DNA of 7,588 bases from Thermoplasmata archaeon (lineage in GTDB: Archaea; Thermoplasmatota; Thermoplasmata; Thermoplasmatales; Thermoplasmataceae), in contig JAJZKS010000080.1 of the NCBI GenBank assembly GCA_021850835.1, forward strand, positions 1-7,588, written 5' to 3'. Positions 1-6,303 of this stretch are shown here, in pieces. Under the pieces are notes generated by a model, which had not been told where the DNA came from, searched no databases, and saw only the letters and a list, made by a program, of their open reading frames with translations. Position 1 is the stretch's first letter. Each line of letters starts with the position of its first letter. The translations under genes and the position numbers were made by a program.

Positions 1-26
1 ACCTTGCCATGGACATCAGCTTTCCC
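1..26 (-). repeat. 26-bp exact inverted copy of thiolase gene segment 1132-1157
   Basis: The reverse complement of the first 26 bases is identical, base for base, to 1132-1157 inside the first gene (codons for GKADVHGKV). The match runs up to the left edge of the window, so it may continue outside. To the right it stops abruptly: the next bases share only a weak GTGGAA similarity. Read on the minus strand in the thiolase frame there is no ATG, GTG or TTG between an upstream in-frame TAA and the match, so this is not the start of an intact paralogue. It could be a rearranged gene fragment or a chimeric contig end. Confidence 0.85.
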
Positions 27-47
27 TAATATTCCACTGTTATTTCC

Positions 48-56
48 TTATAAATA
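48..56 (+). promoter_or_regulatory. Candidate TATA box for the thiolase/DUF35 operon
   Basis: TTATAAATA lies in an AT-rich stretch 59 bases before the first ATG and would place transcription start near 75-82, leaving a leader of about 35 bases with a weak GTGGA ribosome site at 105-109. A second AT-rich candidate (TTAATAAA, 79-86) would give a much shorter leader. The first box also reads as TATTTATAA on the other strand, so it could serve a leftward transcript. Assigned by sequence resemblance only. Confidence 0.4.
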
Positions 57-114
57 CTAAAATTTTGAACAACCAAACTTAATAAAAACAATTCCAATTG
101 CCAAGTGGACGTTT

Positions 115-1377
115 ATGAAATTCAAGGGACAGGATGTGTACATGGTAACTGGAGGAGTTACCAAGTTTGCAAAGGCAAACACCAGGAAGGATTTCCGCTA
201 CCTAGTAAAGGAAGCCTTCGACTATGCCCTCAACGATGTCAATATGTCCATCGCTGACATTGACGGTTCCGTCACTGCCTATTTTTCAGACCATTTCCAG
301 AGGCAGGCTATGGCAGGCATCATGGCGCATGAGTATGTGGGGCTCTCCCCCAAACCAAGCAAGAGAATTGAAGCTGGCGGTTCGACTGGTGGCATGGGGT
401 TCCAGACAGGAATCGAGGAAGTTGCATCCGGAAGATTGGACTCCTGTGCGGTCATGGGCTTTGAAACAATGTCCCATGTGGAAACATGGAAGGGCAACGA
501 ATTCATTGCCCTGGCTAGCGACATGAATTTTGACTATCCCGTTGGGGGCTTCTATACAGGATACTATGCGATGATGGCTGTGAGGCACATGCATGAATTC
601 GGAACAACTGTGGAACAGCTTGCAAAGGTATCAATCAAGAACCATGGGAATGCAATACATAATCCGTATTCACAGAGCCCTATGAAGCTAACAGTGGAAG
701 ATGTGAGAAATTCACCTATGGTTTCATATCCACTCACAAGGCTGGATTCCTGCACAATGTCAGATGGTGCCGCTGTTGCCATCCTTGCAAATGAGAAGAA
801 GGCATTCGAGATGTGTGACAATCCTGTGCTCATAAAAAGCGTTGGCGGAGGCACTGACGCCATGAGGCTTTCTGACAGGCCGTTTGGAAAGGTCCCTCTT
901 CTGCCCAACGAAAAGGAATCAGATTACCGGAATCTCAAGTATCCTGGCGTGCATTCTTTCAGAGCAGGAAGAGTCGCAGCAATAGAAGCTTACCAGGCTG
1001 CTGGCATCACCGATCCACTGGAAGAGATTGATGTGGTCGAGCTTCACGATTCCTTCACATCTTCAGAAATCCAAACTTACGAGGACCTCGGCCTCTGCAG
1101 GTACGGGGAAGGGGGTCATTATGTGGAAGAAGGGAAAGCTGATGTCCATGGCAAGGTCCCTGTCAACACTTCGGGAGGCCTTCTGGCATCAGGCCATGCC
1201 ATCGGGGCATCCGGAATAATGCAAGCAGTGTTCACTTTCTGGCAGCTTCAACATTCAATAAAGAAGCACCTAAAGGACGATGCCCTTCAGGTTCCAAATG
1301 CAAAGACTGGCCTTACCCACTGCCATGCAGGAACCGGCACTTATGTTGCAGTAACTATAATGGAGGCGACAAAATGA
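115..1377 (+). CDS. Thiolase-superfamily protein lacking the usual catalytic cysteines
   Basis: A 420-residue cytosolic protein of the archaeal/SCP2-like thiolase family, which normally acts on acyl-CoA (for example acetoacetyl-CoA formation for the mevalonate pathway). Family landmarks seen: the nucleophile loop region IEAGGSTGG (85-93), the HDSF motif (311-314) before a YEDLGL segment (322-327), NTSGG...GHAIG (351-364), and the C-terminal HCHAGTG segment (402-408). Where family members have Cys in the xEnACaSG loop, this protein aligns Gly89; where SCP2-type thiolases have HDCF, it has HDSF (Ser313); GHP is GHA. Ordinary Claisen chemistry is therefore doubtful. It overlaps the next gene by 4 bases, and that gene encodes the DUF35 partner typical of archaeal thiolases. 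The start is the only ATG giving a full N-terminus. A DUF35-associated retro-aldolase (Ltp2-like) or a non-catalytic paralogue are alternatives to acetyl-CoA acetyltransferase. Confidence 0.9.
   Translation: MKFKGQDVYMVTGGVTKFAKANTRKDFRYLVKEAFDYALNDVNMSIADIDGSVTAYFSDHFQRQAMAGIMAHEYVGLSPKPSKRIEAGGSTGGMGFQTGIEEVASGRLDSCAVMGFETMSHVETWKGNEFIALASDMNFDYPVGGFYTGYYAMMAVRHMHEFGTTVEQLAKVSIKNHGNAIHNPYSQSPMKLTVEDVRNSPMVSYPLTRLDSCTMSDGAAVAILANEKKAFEMCDNPVLIKSVGGGTDAMRLSDRPFGKVPLLPNEKESDYRNLKYPGVHSFRAGRVAAIEAYQAAGITDPLEEIDVVELHDSFTSSEIQTYEDLGLCRYGEGGHYVEEGKADVHGKVPVNTSGGLLASGHAIGASGIMQAVFTFWQLQHSIKKHLKDDALQVPNAKTGLTHCHAGTGTYVAVTIMEATK
1132..1157 (+). repeat. Internal partner of the 26-bp inverted repeat
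   Basis: This coding segment, just upstream of the NTSGG motif of the thiolase-fold gene, is the exact reverse complement of bases 1-26. Identity extends to every third-codon position, which argues for a recent copy or an artefact rather than an old paralogue. Confidence 0.85.
1362..1366 (+). promoter_or_regulatory. Ribosome binding site for the DUF35 gene
   Basis: GGAGG lies 7 bases before the ATG at 1374, inside the last codons of the thiolase-fold gene. It decides this start over the later in-frame ATG at codon 9 and supports coupled translation of the pair. Confidence 0.7.
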
Positions 1378-1865
1378 CGATTGATCCCAATGCAAAGATG
1401 CCTGAATCCCTGGAAGGAACGCAGGTTTATAGCGTAGATCCCCTGATTGTAAGGTCACACTATGAAATCGACTATCTCCACAGCTATGCCCAGGATTCAG
1501 AGTTCTTCAGGGCGCTGGGGCAGAAGAAAATCATGGGAAGTAAATGCAAGAAATGCGGCTACAAGTATGCCACCCCGCGGGCACACTGCATGCAATGCGG
1601 CTCCGAGACAGAATGGTTCCAGCTTCCCAATGAGGGGAAAGTCCATACTTACACCACCTGCTACTTCGGCAGCGAGGAATTCCTTAAGGAGACGCCGTTC
1701 CATCTCATAATGGTTGAGTTCGAAGGGGTTGATTCCCTGTTCATGGCAAGGATGGTTGGAGTCTCTGCTGAAGACCTGAAGATCGGCATGAAGGTGAAGG
1801 CCAGATTCCGGAGGAACCAGAAATTTAGCCCGACCGATGTATACTTTGTTCCTGATAAGGAATAA
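1374..1865 (+). CDS. DUF35 (zinc ribbon + OB-fold) acyl-CoA-binding partner protein
   Basis: A 163-residue protein with the two-part DUF35 architecture. A rubredoxin-like zinc ribbon has CxxC pairs at C58/C61 (KCKKCG) and C72/C75 (HCMQCG), followed by an OB-fold from about residue 80 to 160, including the family-typical G-K-V-H-T-Y-T start of the beta barrel (88-94) and a basic strand near VKARFRR (141-147). The N-terminal 50 residues, rich in aromatic and acidic residues, are expected to be helices that pack on the thiolase. In archaea, DUF35 proteins bridge acetoacetyl-CoA thiolase and HMG-CoA synthase and share a CoA-binding site; in bacterial steroid degradation they pair with thiolase-fold aldolases. 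The ATGA overlap with the upstream gene implies a stoichiometric complex with it. No HMG-CoA synthase gene lies beside the pair within this window. Confidence 0.92.
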   Translation: MTIDPNAKMPESLEGTQVYSVDPLIVRSHYEIDYLHSYAQDSEFFRALGQKKIMGSKCKKCGYKYATPRAHCMQCGSETEWFQLPNEGKVHTYTTCYFGSEEFLKETPFHLIMVEFEGVDSLFMARMVGVSAEDLKIGMKVKARFRRNQKFSPTDVYFVPDKE

Positions 1866-1873
1866 AGCAAACA

Positions 1874-1880
1874 TTTTTTT
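1874..1880 (+). terminator. Poly-T tract, possible terminator after the DUF35 gene
   Basis: A run of seven T begins 9 bases after the DUF35 stop, with a second run of five T at 1897-1901 just before the next ATG. Short T-runs can end transcription in archaea without a hairpin. The 38-base gap shows no clear TATA box or Shine-Dalgarno site, so read-through into the next gene is equally possible. Confidence 0.35.
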
Positions 1881-1903
1881 CTAAACTAAAATCCTATTTT
1901 TGT

Positions 1904-3484
1904 ATGCAGTTTTCCAACGATGACAAGGACGTCTTCCTGGTTAAGATAGATAGCATGATCGACAGGGGAGCACTTCTGTCCAGATACAGCAGGGCAGCAA
2001 GCCTTGACATCAGGGACGTTTACAGGAAGGAATTCGAGGGAAATGCTGCAAGAGGGAAGGATTTCTACAAAAGAGTTTTCCTCGAATACGGGGACGAATC
2101 TATTTCAGAACTGGTAACCGCACAGATGGCTGTGCAGAACATCAGCAACATACTGACCAAGGACATAGAAGACCTTAGGGTCGGGCTGTCCTATCTTGAA
2201 AAATCATCTAGATACGTGAGATACGACAAGAAAGTAGGGGGCAGATACCTTTACCTTGATCCGGCCAAAGCTGGCATTCCAGAGAGCTGCATGGATGATT
2301 ATACTGTACTGTGCGATTCACTTTTCGATTTCTACGCCAATAATTATGAAAACGCGCTGAAGTTCTTCAGGGAGAAGTATCCCATTGAAACCATCGTTTT
2401 CAATGAAACCGGGCATGGCCCACAGTATCTTATTGATTTGGATGAAGAGGAAAGGGCGGCTGCAGAAAAGTCATACACAAGCTCTGTCAGGGCGAGAGCA
2501 CTGGACGATCTGAGATTCCTGCTTCCCGCATCAACCCTTACAAACCTTGGTGTATCCGGCAATGGAAGGGCTTTCATTAATCTCATCCAGAAGCTAAAGA
2601 CTGCTGGAACTCCAGAGGCGAACCGCATTGCCGATTCTATGTACGTGGAACTTGAACAGGAACTTCCGGAGCTGATAAACTCGGCAGTCTCAAAGCACGG
2701 GATTGAACTCATCCAGTACAGGAAGGATGTATCATCCATGGCAATCAGCTTACCGGAGCTTGAAGCAAGAAAACTCCCAGAGGTTGAGTTGATCCAGCAT
2801 GACGATGACAGAAAGGCTCTGATAAATTCCCTTTCCATATTTGCGTTTTCAAGCGGGGATAGCGACATGGTTTCTTTGCGCAGTTCCCTATCATCAATGC
2901 CAGAAAAGGAACTGGCTTCCCTGGTCACAAGGATGGCGGCTTTGAGGAAAAACAGAAGGCATAAATTGCATCGGGCTTTTGAATCCGTGCCATACCTTTT
3001 CCAGATAACAACCAATTACGGCGCTTTCAGGGACCTCCAGAGGCACAGGTTCATTAGCATAAACAGGCAGCCGCTTTCTGACAGGTATGGCTTTGACATG
3101 CCCCCGCTCTTTGAGGAATCTGATCTCATGGATGAATATATTAACCTCATGTCTCAGGCATCAGAGGTTTACAGGAAGATTCTAAGTCATAGCTCAAAAC
3201 AGATTGCACAATATGCTATTCCCTATGCTTACCGGTATCCGATATCTGCAGCCATGGATCTCAGGGAAGCTGCCTTCTTCTGCGAGTTGAGGTCCACCCC
3301 CCAGGCTCATCCGGACCTAAGGAGGATAGCCATAGGCATATACAGGGAGATAGGAAAAGCCAACCCCTCACTCGCCCCCCTGCTGAAATTTGTTGATCAT
3401 GGGGAATACGCCCTTGGCCGTTTAAAATCAGAACAGAGCAAGGAGAAGAGGCTCAGGAACCTAGATTCAGGCAATAAGGTTTGA
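1904..3484 (+). CDS. Tandem (double-length) ThyX-like protein
   Basis: A 526-residue protein, about twice the length of a classical flavin-dependent thymidylate synthase (ThyX, 220-270 residues), which makes dTMP from dUMP using methylenetetrahydrofolate, FAD and NADPH. Two ThyX-like halves can be seen. The first (about 1-265) has YGDESISEL (62-70), then a degenerate signature at 91-106 keeping S..EKSSRYV but not the RHR triplet, and LLPASTLTNLGVSGNGR (206-222). The second (about 350-505) has RHRFISINRQPLSDRYG (380-396), resembling RHRxxSxNxxSxR but with two extra residues, and an LRSTPQAHPDLRRIA segment (462-476) like the dUMP-binding helix. Long ThyX-like proteins of this layout with RHR...QPL signatures are known in other prokaryotes, usually annotated as FAD-dependent thymidylate synthase; their activity is less well established than that of short ThyX. 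No clear ribosome site precedes the ATG. A non-synthase nucleotide- or flavin-binding role is possible. Confidence 0.85.
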   Translation: MQFSNDDKDVFLVKIDSMIDRGALLSRYSRAASLDIRDVYRKEFEGNAARGKDFYKRVFLEYGDESISELVTAQMAVQNISNILTKDIEDLRVGLSYLEKSSRYVRYDKKVGGRYLYLDPAKAGIPESCMDDYTVLCDSLFDFYANNYENALKFFREKYPIETIVFNETGHGPQYLIDLDEEERAAAEKSYTSSVRARALDDLRFLLPASTLTNLGVSGNGRAFINLIQKLKTAGTPEANRIADSMYVELEQELPELINSAVSKHGIELIQYRKDVSSMAISLPELEARKLPEVELIQHDDDRKALINSLSIFAFSSGDSDMVSLRSSLSSMPEKELASLVTRMAALRKNRRHKLHRAFESVPYLFQITTNYGAFRDLQRHRFISINRQPLSDRYGFDMPPLFEESDLMDEYINLMSQASEVYRKILSHSSKQIAQYAIPYAYRYPISAAMDLREAAFFCELRSTPQAHPDLRRIAIGIYREIGKANPSLAPLLKFVDHGEYALGRLKSEQSKEKRLRNLDSGNKV

Positions 3485-3490
3485 TCTATT

Positions 3491-3515
3491 AAATCAGCCT
3501 TATTTTAGCTGATTT
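3491..3515. promoter_or_regulatory. Palindrome between the ThyX-like and thermosome genes
   Basis: Perfect 8-base arms AAATCAGC (3491-3498) and GCTGATTT (3508-3515) surround a 9-base AT-rich spacer, starting 7 bases after the ThyX-like stop and ending about 19 bases before the purine-rich element of the thermosome promoter. The following TTTCTTTA is only loosely T-rich. It could be an intrinsic terminator, an operator for a dimeric regulator of the chaperonin gene, or both. Confidence 0.5.
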
Positions 3516-3533
3516 CTTTACAAGGGTAGTCTC

Positions 3534-3547
3534 AAAAAGTTTATATT
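3534..3547 (+). promoter_or_regulatory. BRE/TATA promoter of the thermosome gene
   Basis: AAAAAG (3534-3539) followed by TTTATATT (3540-3547) is a good archaeal BRE plus TATA box. It predicts transcription start near 3568-3572, giving a leader of about 18 bases that contains the ribosome site at 3573-3578. This is the clearest promoter in the window, as expected for an abundant chaperonin. Confidence 0.65.
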
Positions 3548-3572
3548 GAAGAACATATTAATCCGACAACTC

Positions 3573-3578
3573 GAGGTG
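3573..3578 (+). promoter_or_regulatory. Ribosome binding site for the thermosome gene
   Basis: GAGGTG lies 9 bases before the ATG at 3588 and supports that start over the ATG at 3603, whose AGGAA is only 2 bases away. The homologous alpha thermosome N-terminus also includes residues before the second Met. Confidence 0.7.
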
Positions 3579-3587
3579 TAACTCTAA

Positions 3588-5234
3588 ATGTTATCAGGAA
3601 ACATGCCAATATTGGTGCTGAAAGAAGGCACTTCCCGTGAGCAGGGCAAAAACGCTCAGAAGAACAACATAGAGGCAGCCAAGACCATCGCAGATGCCAT
3701 TAGGACAACACTTGGACCTAAGGGCATGGACAAGATGCTGGTTGATTCAATTGGAGACATCATTATTTCCAATGACGGCGCCACTATACTTAAGGAAATG
3801 GATGTTGAACACCCAACTGCAAAGATGATCGTTGAGGTTGCGAAATCTCAGGACACAGCAGTTGGAGACGGGACAACTTCAGCAGTGATCATGGCCGGAG
3901 AGCTTCTTAAGCAGGCCGAGACCCTTCTGGAGCAGGGTGTCCATTCAACAGTTATCACCAATGGATACAGGCTTGCTGTCAATGAAGCAAAGGAACATAT
4001 GGAAAAGATAGCCCTGAAGGCCACTGACGACAAGACCCTTAAGAAAATCGCAATGACAGCCCTTTCAGGCAAGAACACAAGTCTTTCCAGCGACTTCCTT
4101 TCCGACCTCGTTGTAAAAGCTGTTGACGCCGTAGCCGAGGAAAGGAACGGAAGAGTTGTGGTTGACACCGCAAACATCAAGGTCGACAAGAAGAACGGCG
4201 GAAGCGTTTCCGATACACAGTTCATCAATGGACTTGTCATTGACAAGGAAAAGGTCCACGCAAAGATGCCCTCCATCCTTAAGGATGCAAAGATTGCCCT
4301 CATCGACTCTGCCCTTGAAATCAAGAAAACTGAGATCGAAGCTAAGGTGCAGATATCTGACCCTACAAAGATTCAGGATTTCCTGAACCAGGAATCAGAC
4401 ACATTCAAGAACATGGTTGAGAAGATCAAGAAGAGCGGCGCAAACGTTGTACTCTGCCAGAAAGGCATAGACGACATTGCACAGCACTACCTTGCAAAGG
4501 AAGGCATATACGCTGTAAGAAGAGTCAAGAAGAGTGATATGGAGAAGCTCGCAAAGGCGACGGGCGCCAAGATGGTCACAAACCTTGACGATCTCACCGC
4601 GGACTCACTGGGAAAGGCCGGAAGGGTCGAGGAAAAGAAGATCAGCGACGACAGGATGACCTTCATCACGGATGCAGCAAATCCCAAGGCTGTCAGCCTT
4701 CTTATCAGGGGAGGGACAGAACACGTCATTTCAGAAATAGAAAGGTCACTCAACGATGCAATCAGGGTAGTGGCCCTTACAAAAGAAGATGGAAAGTACC
4801 TTCCAGGCGGAGGGGCAATAGAGTCCGAGCTTGCTATGAAGATAAGGTCCTTCGCAAACACAGTTGGAGGAAGAGAGCAGCTCGCGATTGAAGCCTTTGC
4901 CAAGGCCCTTGAGATCATTCCCAGAACCCTTGCGGAGAATGCGGGAATGGATCCGATCAACACCCTCATACAGCTGAAGGCTGAACATGAGAAAGGCCAC
5001 ACTACCTACGGCATTAACTTTGATACAAATGACATTGGCGACATGACCAAGATCGGCGTTGTTGACCCACTCAGGGTAAAGAAGCACGCACTGGAAAGTG
5101 CAGTTGAAGTTTCGACCATGATCCTTAGGATCGACGATGTTATTGCCAGCAGGAAGTCCAGTGCCTCCGAATCACCTGGCGGCATGGGTGGCATGGGCGG
5201 AATGGGAGGCATGGGTGGAATGCCACCCATGTAG
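3588..5234 (+). CDS. thsA: Thermosome alpha subunit (group II chaperonin)
   Basis: A 548-residue ATP-dependent chaperonin subunit that assembles into a cytosolic two-ring folding cage, in Thermoplasma relatives as a mixed alpha/beta complex. Equatorial domain signatures: [10 protein letters not shown] (41-50), SNDGATIL (61-68), GDGTTS (93-98) and GGGA (407-410); D63, D94 and D390 sit where the family's nucleotide and magnesium-handling aspartates are expected. Intermediate segments flank an apical domain (about 220-370) whose helical-protrusion lid region is near 245-280. The C-terminus ends in five GGM repeats and PPM, a flexible tail into the cavity. Length and sequence are normal, and resemblance to Thermoplasma alpha thermosome is very strong from the first residues ([10 protein letters not shown] onward). 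The beta-subunit gene is not adjacent, as is usual in this group. It has its own promoter and ribosome site and is probably monocistronic. Confidence 0.98.
   Translation: MLSGNMPILVLKEGTSREQGKNAQKNNIEAAKTIADAIRTTLGPKGMDKMLVDSIGDIIISNDGATILKEMDVEHPTAKMIVEVAKSQDTAVGDGTTSAVIMAGELLKQAETLLEQGVHSTVITNGYRLAVNEAKEHMEKIALKATDDKTLKKIAMTALSGKNTSLSSDFLSDLVVKAVDAVAEERNGRVVVDTANIKVDKKNGGSVSDTQFINGLVIDKEKVHAKMPSILKDAKIALIDSALEIKKTEIEAKVQISDPTKIQDFLNQESDTFKNMVEKIKKSGANVVLCQKGIDDIAQHYLAKEGIYAVRRVKKSDMEKLAKATGAKMVTNLDDLTADSLGKAGRVEEKKISDDRMTFITDAANPKAVSLLIRGGTEHVISEIERSLNDAIRVVALTKEDGKYLPGGGAIESELAMKIRSFANTVGGREQLAIEAFAKALEIIPRTLAENAGMDPINTLIQLKAEHEKGHTTYGINFDTNDIGDMTKIGVVDPLRVKKHALESAVEVSTMILRIDDVIASRKSSASESPGGMGGMGGMGGMGGMPPM
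5178..5222 (+). repeat. Five GGM codon repeats at the thermosome C-terminus
   Basis: Five consecutive 9-base units encode Gly-Gly-Met (residues 531-545), followed by Pro-Pro-Met. Glycine third bases vary (GGC, GGT, GGA), so protein-level selection rather than recent slippage maintains the repeat. Such tails are normal in chaperonins and project into the central cavity. Confidence 0.9.
5210..5231 (+). other. Strong hairpin across the end of the thermosome reading frame
   Basis: CATGGGTGG (5210-5218) pairs perfectly with CCACCCATG (5223-5231) around an AATG loop, ending immediately before the TAG stop at 5232. The nine-pair stem is GC-rich and can extend by one G-U pair. No T-run follows directly; T-rich sequence appears only from 5259 and 5284. 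It may protect the 3' end of the message or help termination, or simply reflect the codons used for GGM and PPM. Confidence 0.5.
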
Positions 5235-5258
5235 GCACCCAAACACCATATAATTAAA

Positions 5259-5268
5259 TTTTAAATTT
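5259..5268 (+). promoter_or_regulatory. Candidate TATA box for the thioredoxin reductase gene
   Basis: TTTTAAATTT is centred about 26 bases before the ATG at 5289, the spacing expected if transcription begins at or next to the start codon. The bases before the ATG (CTTTCTATTCTTTTT) contain no ribosome site, so the message is probably leaderless. Confidence 0.55.
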
Positions 5269-5288
5269 ACCAACTTTCTATTCTTTTT

Positions 5289-6254
5289 ATGGAATTCACC
5301 CTTTCTAGAGTTTCAAGGGATACAGGAGACAGGAATTTTGACGTTCTGATCATAGGATCCGGCGCAGCAGGACTATCGGCTGCAGTATATTCTTCTCGAT
5401 CTGGTTTAACTGCCCTGATAATTGACAAGTCTGTTGCCGGAGGGCTTACTGCCGAATCACCTCTTGTGGAGAATTATCTCGGCTTCAAGGCCATTAAAGG
5501 CTCTGAGCTGGCATCTAAGTTCACTCAACATGCCCTGGAGTATGTGAAGATAATGGAGCATACTGAAGTAACATCTGTTGATAAAAAGGATGGGCAGATA
5601 GTTTTACAATCTGGCAAAGGGGAATTCTATGGAAAAGTCCTGATTATTGCAACAGGAACTTCGCACAAGCAACTGAATGTTCCAGGGGAAAAAGAGTATT
5701 TTGGGAAAGGGGTCTCATATTGCTCAACCTGTGACGGATACCTGTACCGGGACAGGAAAGTGGTAGTGATTGGAGGAGGAAATTCAGGGGCAATTGCTGC
5801 AATTAGCATGAATGAATACGCAGCCACCGCTGCAATTCTGGAATTCATGGACAGGCATATGTGCGAGGATGCTTATGTGAAAGCCATTGAAAGGAACGGA
5901 ATGGCATATGTCACGAACTCCCAGGTTACTGAGATTTCAGGGGACGGGAAAAGAGTTACATCAGTCAGGTACATGGATAGGAAAACCGGAGAGGAGAAGG
6001 GCATAGAAGCAGATGGAGTTTTCATATACGTTGGGTTAGCACCACAGACGGCTTTCCTGAAAAATTCGGGTGTTGCGCTGGATGAAAGGGGCTACGTGAT
6101 CACAGACAGCAAGGGAAGGACAAATATTGAAGGGATTTATGCTGCCGGCGATGTAACAAAGGGCACCGAAGCCCAGATTGCAACTGCGGTAGGTGACGGC
6201 TGTAGGGCTGCAATTACTGCTTACGGAGACTTAATTCGGACTGGGAGGCGATAA
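5289..6254 (+). CDS. trxB: Thioredoxin reductase-like flavoprotein without NADPH motif
   Basis: A 321-residue low-molecular-weight thioredoxin reductase, a cytosolic FAD enzyme that passes electrons through a CxxC disulfide to thioredoxin. Seen: FAD-binding GSGAAG (23-28) after an FDVLIIG strand, ATG (121-123), redox-active CSTC-D (145-149), a second Rossmann loop GGGNSG (162-167), and the C-terminal AAGDV FAD motif (285-289). The NADPH phosphate-binding HRRxxxR of typical enzymes aligns with EFMDRHM (185-191), losing all its arginines, and GGGxSA is GGGxSG. Thermoplasma acidophilum TrxR has the same condition and was reported not to use NADPH or NADH, so the reductant here is probably also unconventional. 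The 16-residue N-terminal extension before FDVLI matches Thermoplasma relatives. It sits alone between the thermosome and sucC; no thioredoxin gene is adjacent. The ATG is the only start before the FAD motif. Confidence 0.95.
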   Translation: MEFTLSRVSRDTGDRNFDVLIIGSGAAGLSAAVYSSRSGLTALIIDKSVAGGLTAESPLVENYLGFKAIKGSELASKFTQHALEYVKIMEHTEVTSVDKKDGQIVLQSGKGEFYGKVLIIATGTSHKQLNVPGEKEYFGKGVSYCSTCDGYLYRDRKVVVIGGGNSGAIAAISMNEYAATAAILEFMDRHMCEDAYVKAIERNGMAYVTNSQVTEISGDGKRVTSVRYMDRKTGEEKGIEADGVFIYVGLAPQTAFLKNSGVALDERGYVITDSKGRTNIEGIYAAGDVTKGTEAQIATAVGDGCRAAITAYGDLIRTGRR

Positions 6255-6266
6255 CTTCTGGACAAG

Positions 6267-6275
6267 TTTATTTAA
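6267..6275 (+). promoter_or_regulatory. Candidate TATA box for the sucCD operon
   Basis: TTTATTTAA lies in the 49-base gap after the trxB stop. Transcription would begin near 6292-6296, giving a very short leader containing part or all of the ribosome site at 6295. The spacing is tight, so the promoter call is tentative and read-through from trxB is possible. Confidence 0.4.
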
Positions 6276-6294
6276 TTTCTTACGATGGCAGGCT

Positions 6295-6300
6295 GGTGAG
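6295..6300 (+). promoter_or_regulatory. Ribosome binding site deciding the TTG start of sucC
   Basis: GGTGAG ends 3 bases before the TTG at 6304. The TTG start yields [12 protein letters not shown], matching the conserved MNLxEY N-terminus of succinyl-CoA synthetase beta subunits; the first ATG (6322) would remove these residues. Confidence 0.65.
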
Positions 6301-6303
6301 TCT

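Noticed and set aside
1..16. Possible divergent gene starting at a minus-strand ATG at 16-14 (M-S-M-A-R...)
   Set aside because: Only five codons are visible, the frame differs from that of the duplicated thiolase segment, and nothing else supports it; the leftward TATA-like reading of 48-56 is not enough.
2344..3015. Open 223-codon frame on the minus strand inside the ThyX-like gene
   Set aside because: It lies wholly within a well-supported + strand gene, its translation is a low-complexity Ser/Leu-rich shadow, and it has no ribosome site or recognisable domain.
3848..5002. Two long minus-strand open frames (158 and 171 codons) opposite the thermosome gene
   Set aside because: They are complements of conserved chaperonin codons, with Ser-rich non-homologous translations.
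5178..5228. GGM repeat considered as a satellite or CRISPR-like array
   Set aside because: The 9-base units are in-frame codons of the standard chaperonin C-terminal tail, without spacers.
3603..5234. Second ATG as the thermosome start
   Set aside because: Its AGGAA is only 2 bases away, while the ATG at 3588 has GAGGTG at good spacing and gives the N-terminus seen in Thermoplasma alpha thermosome.
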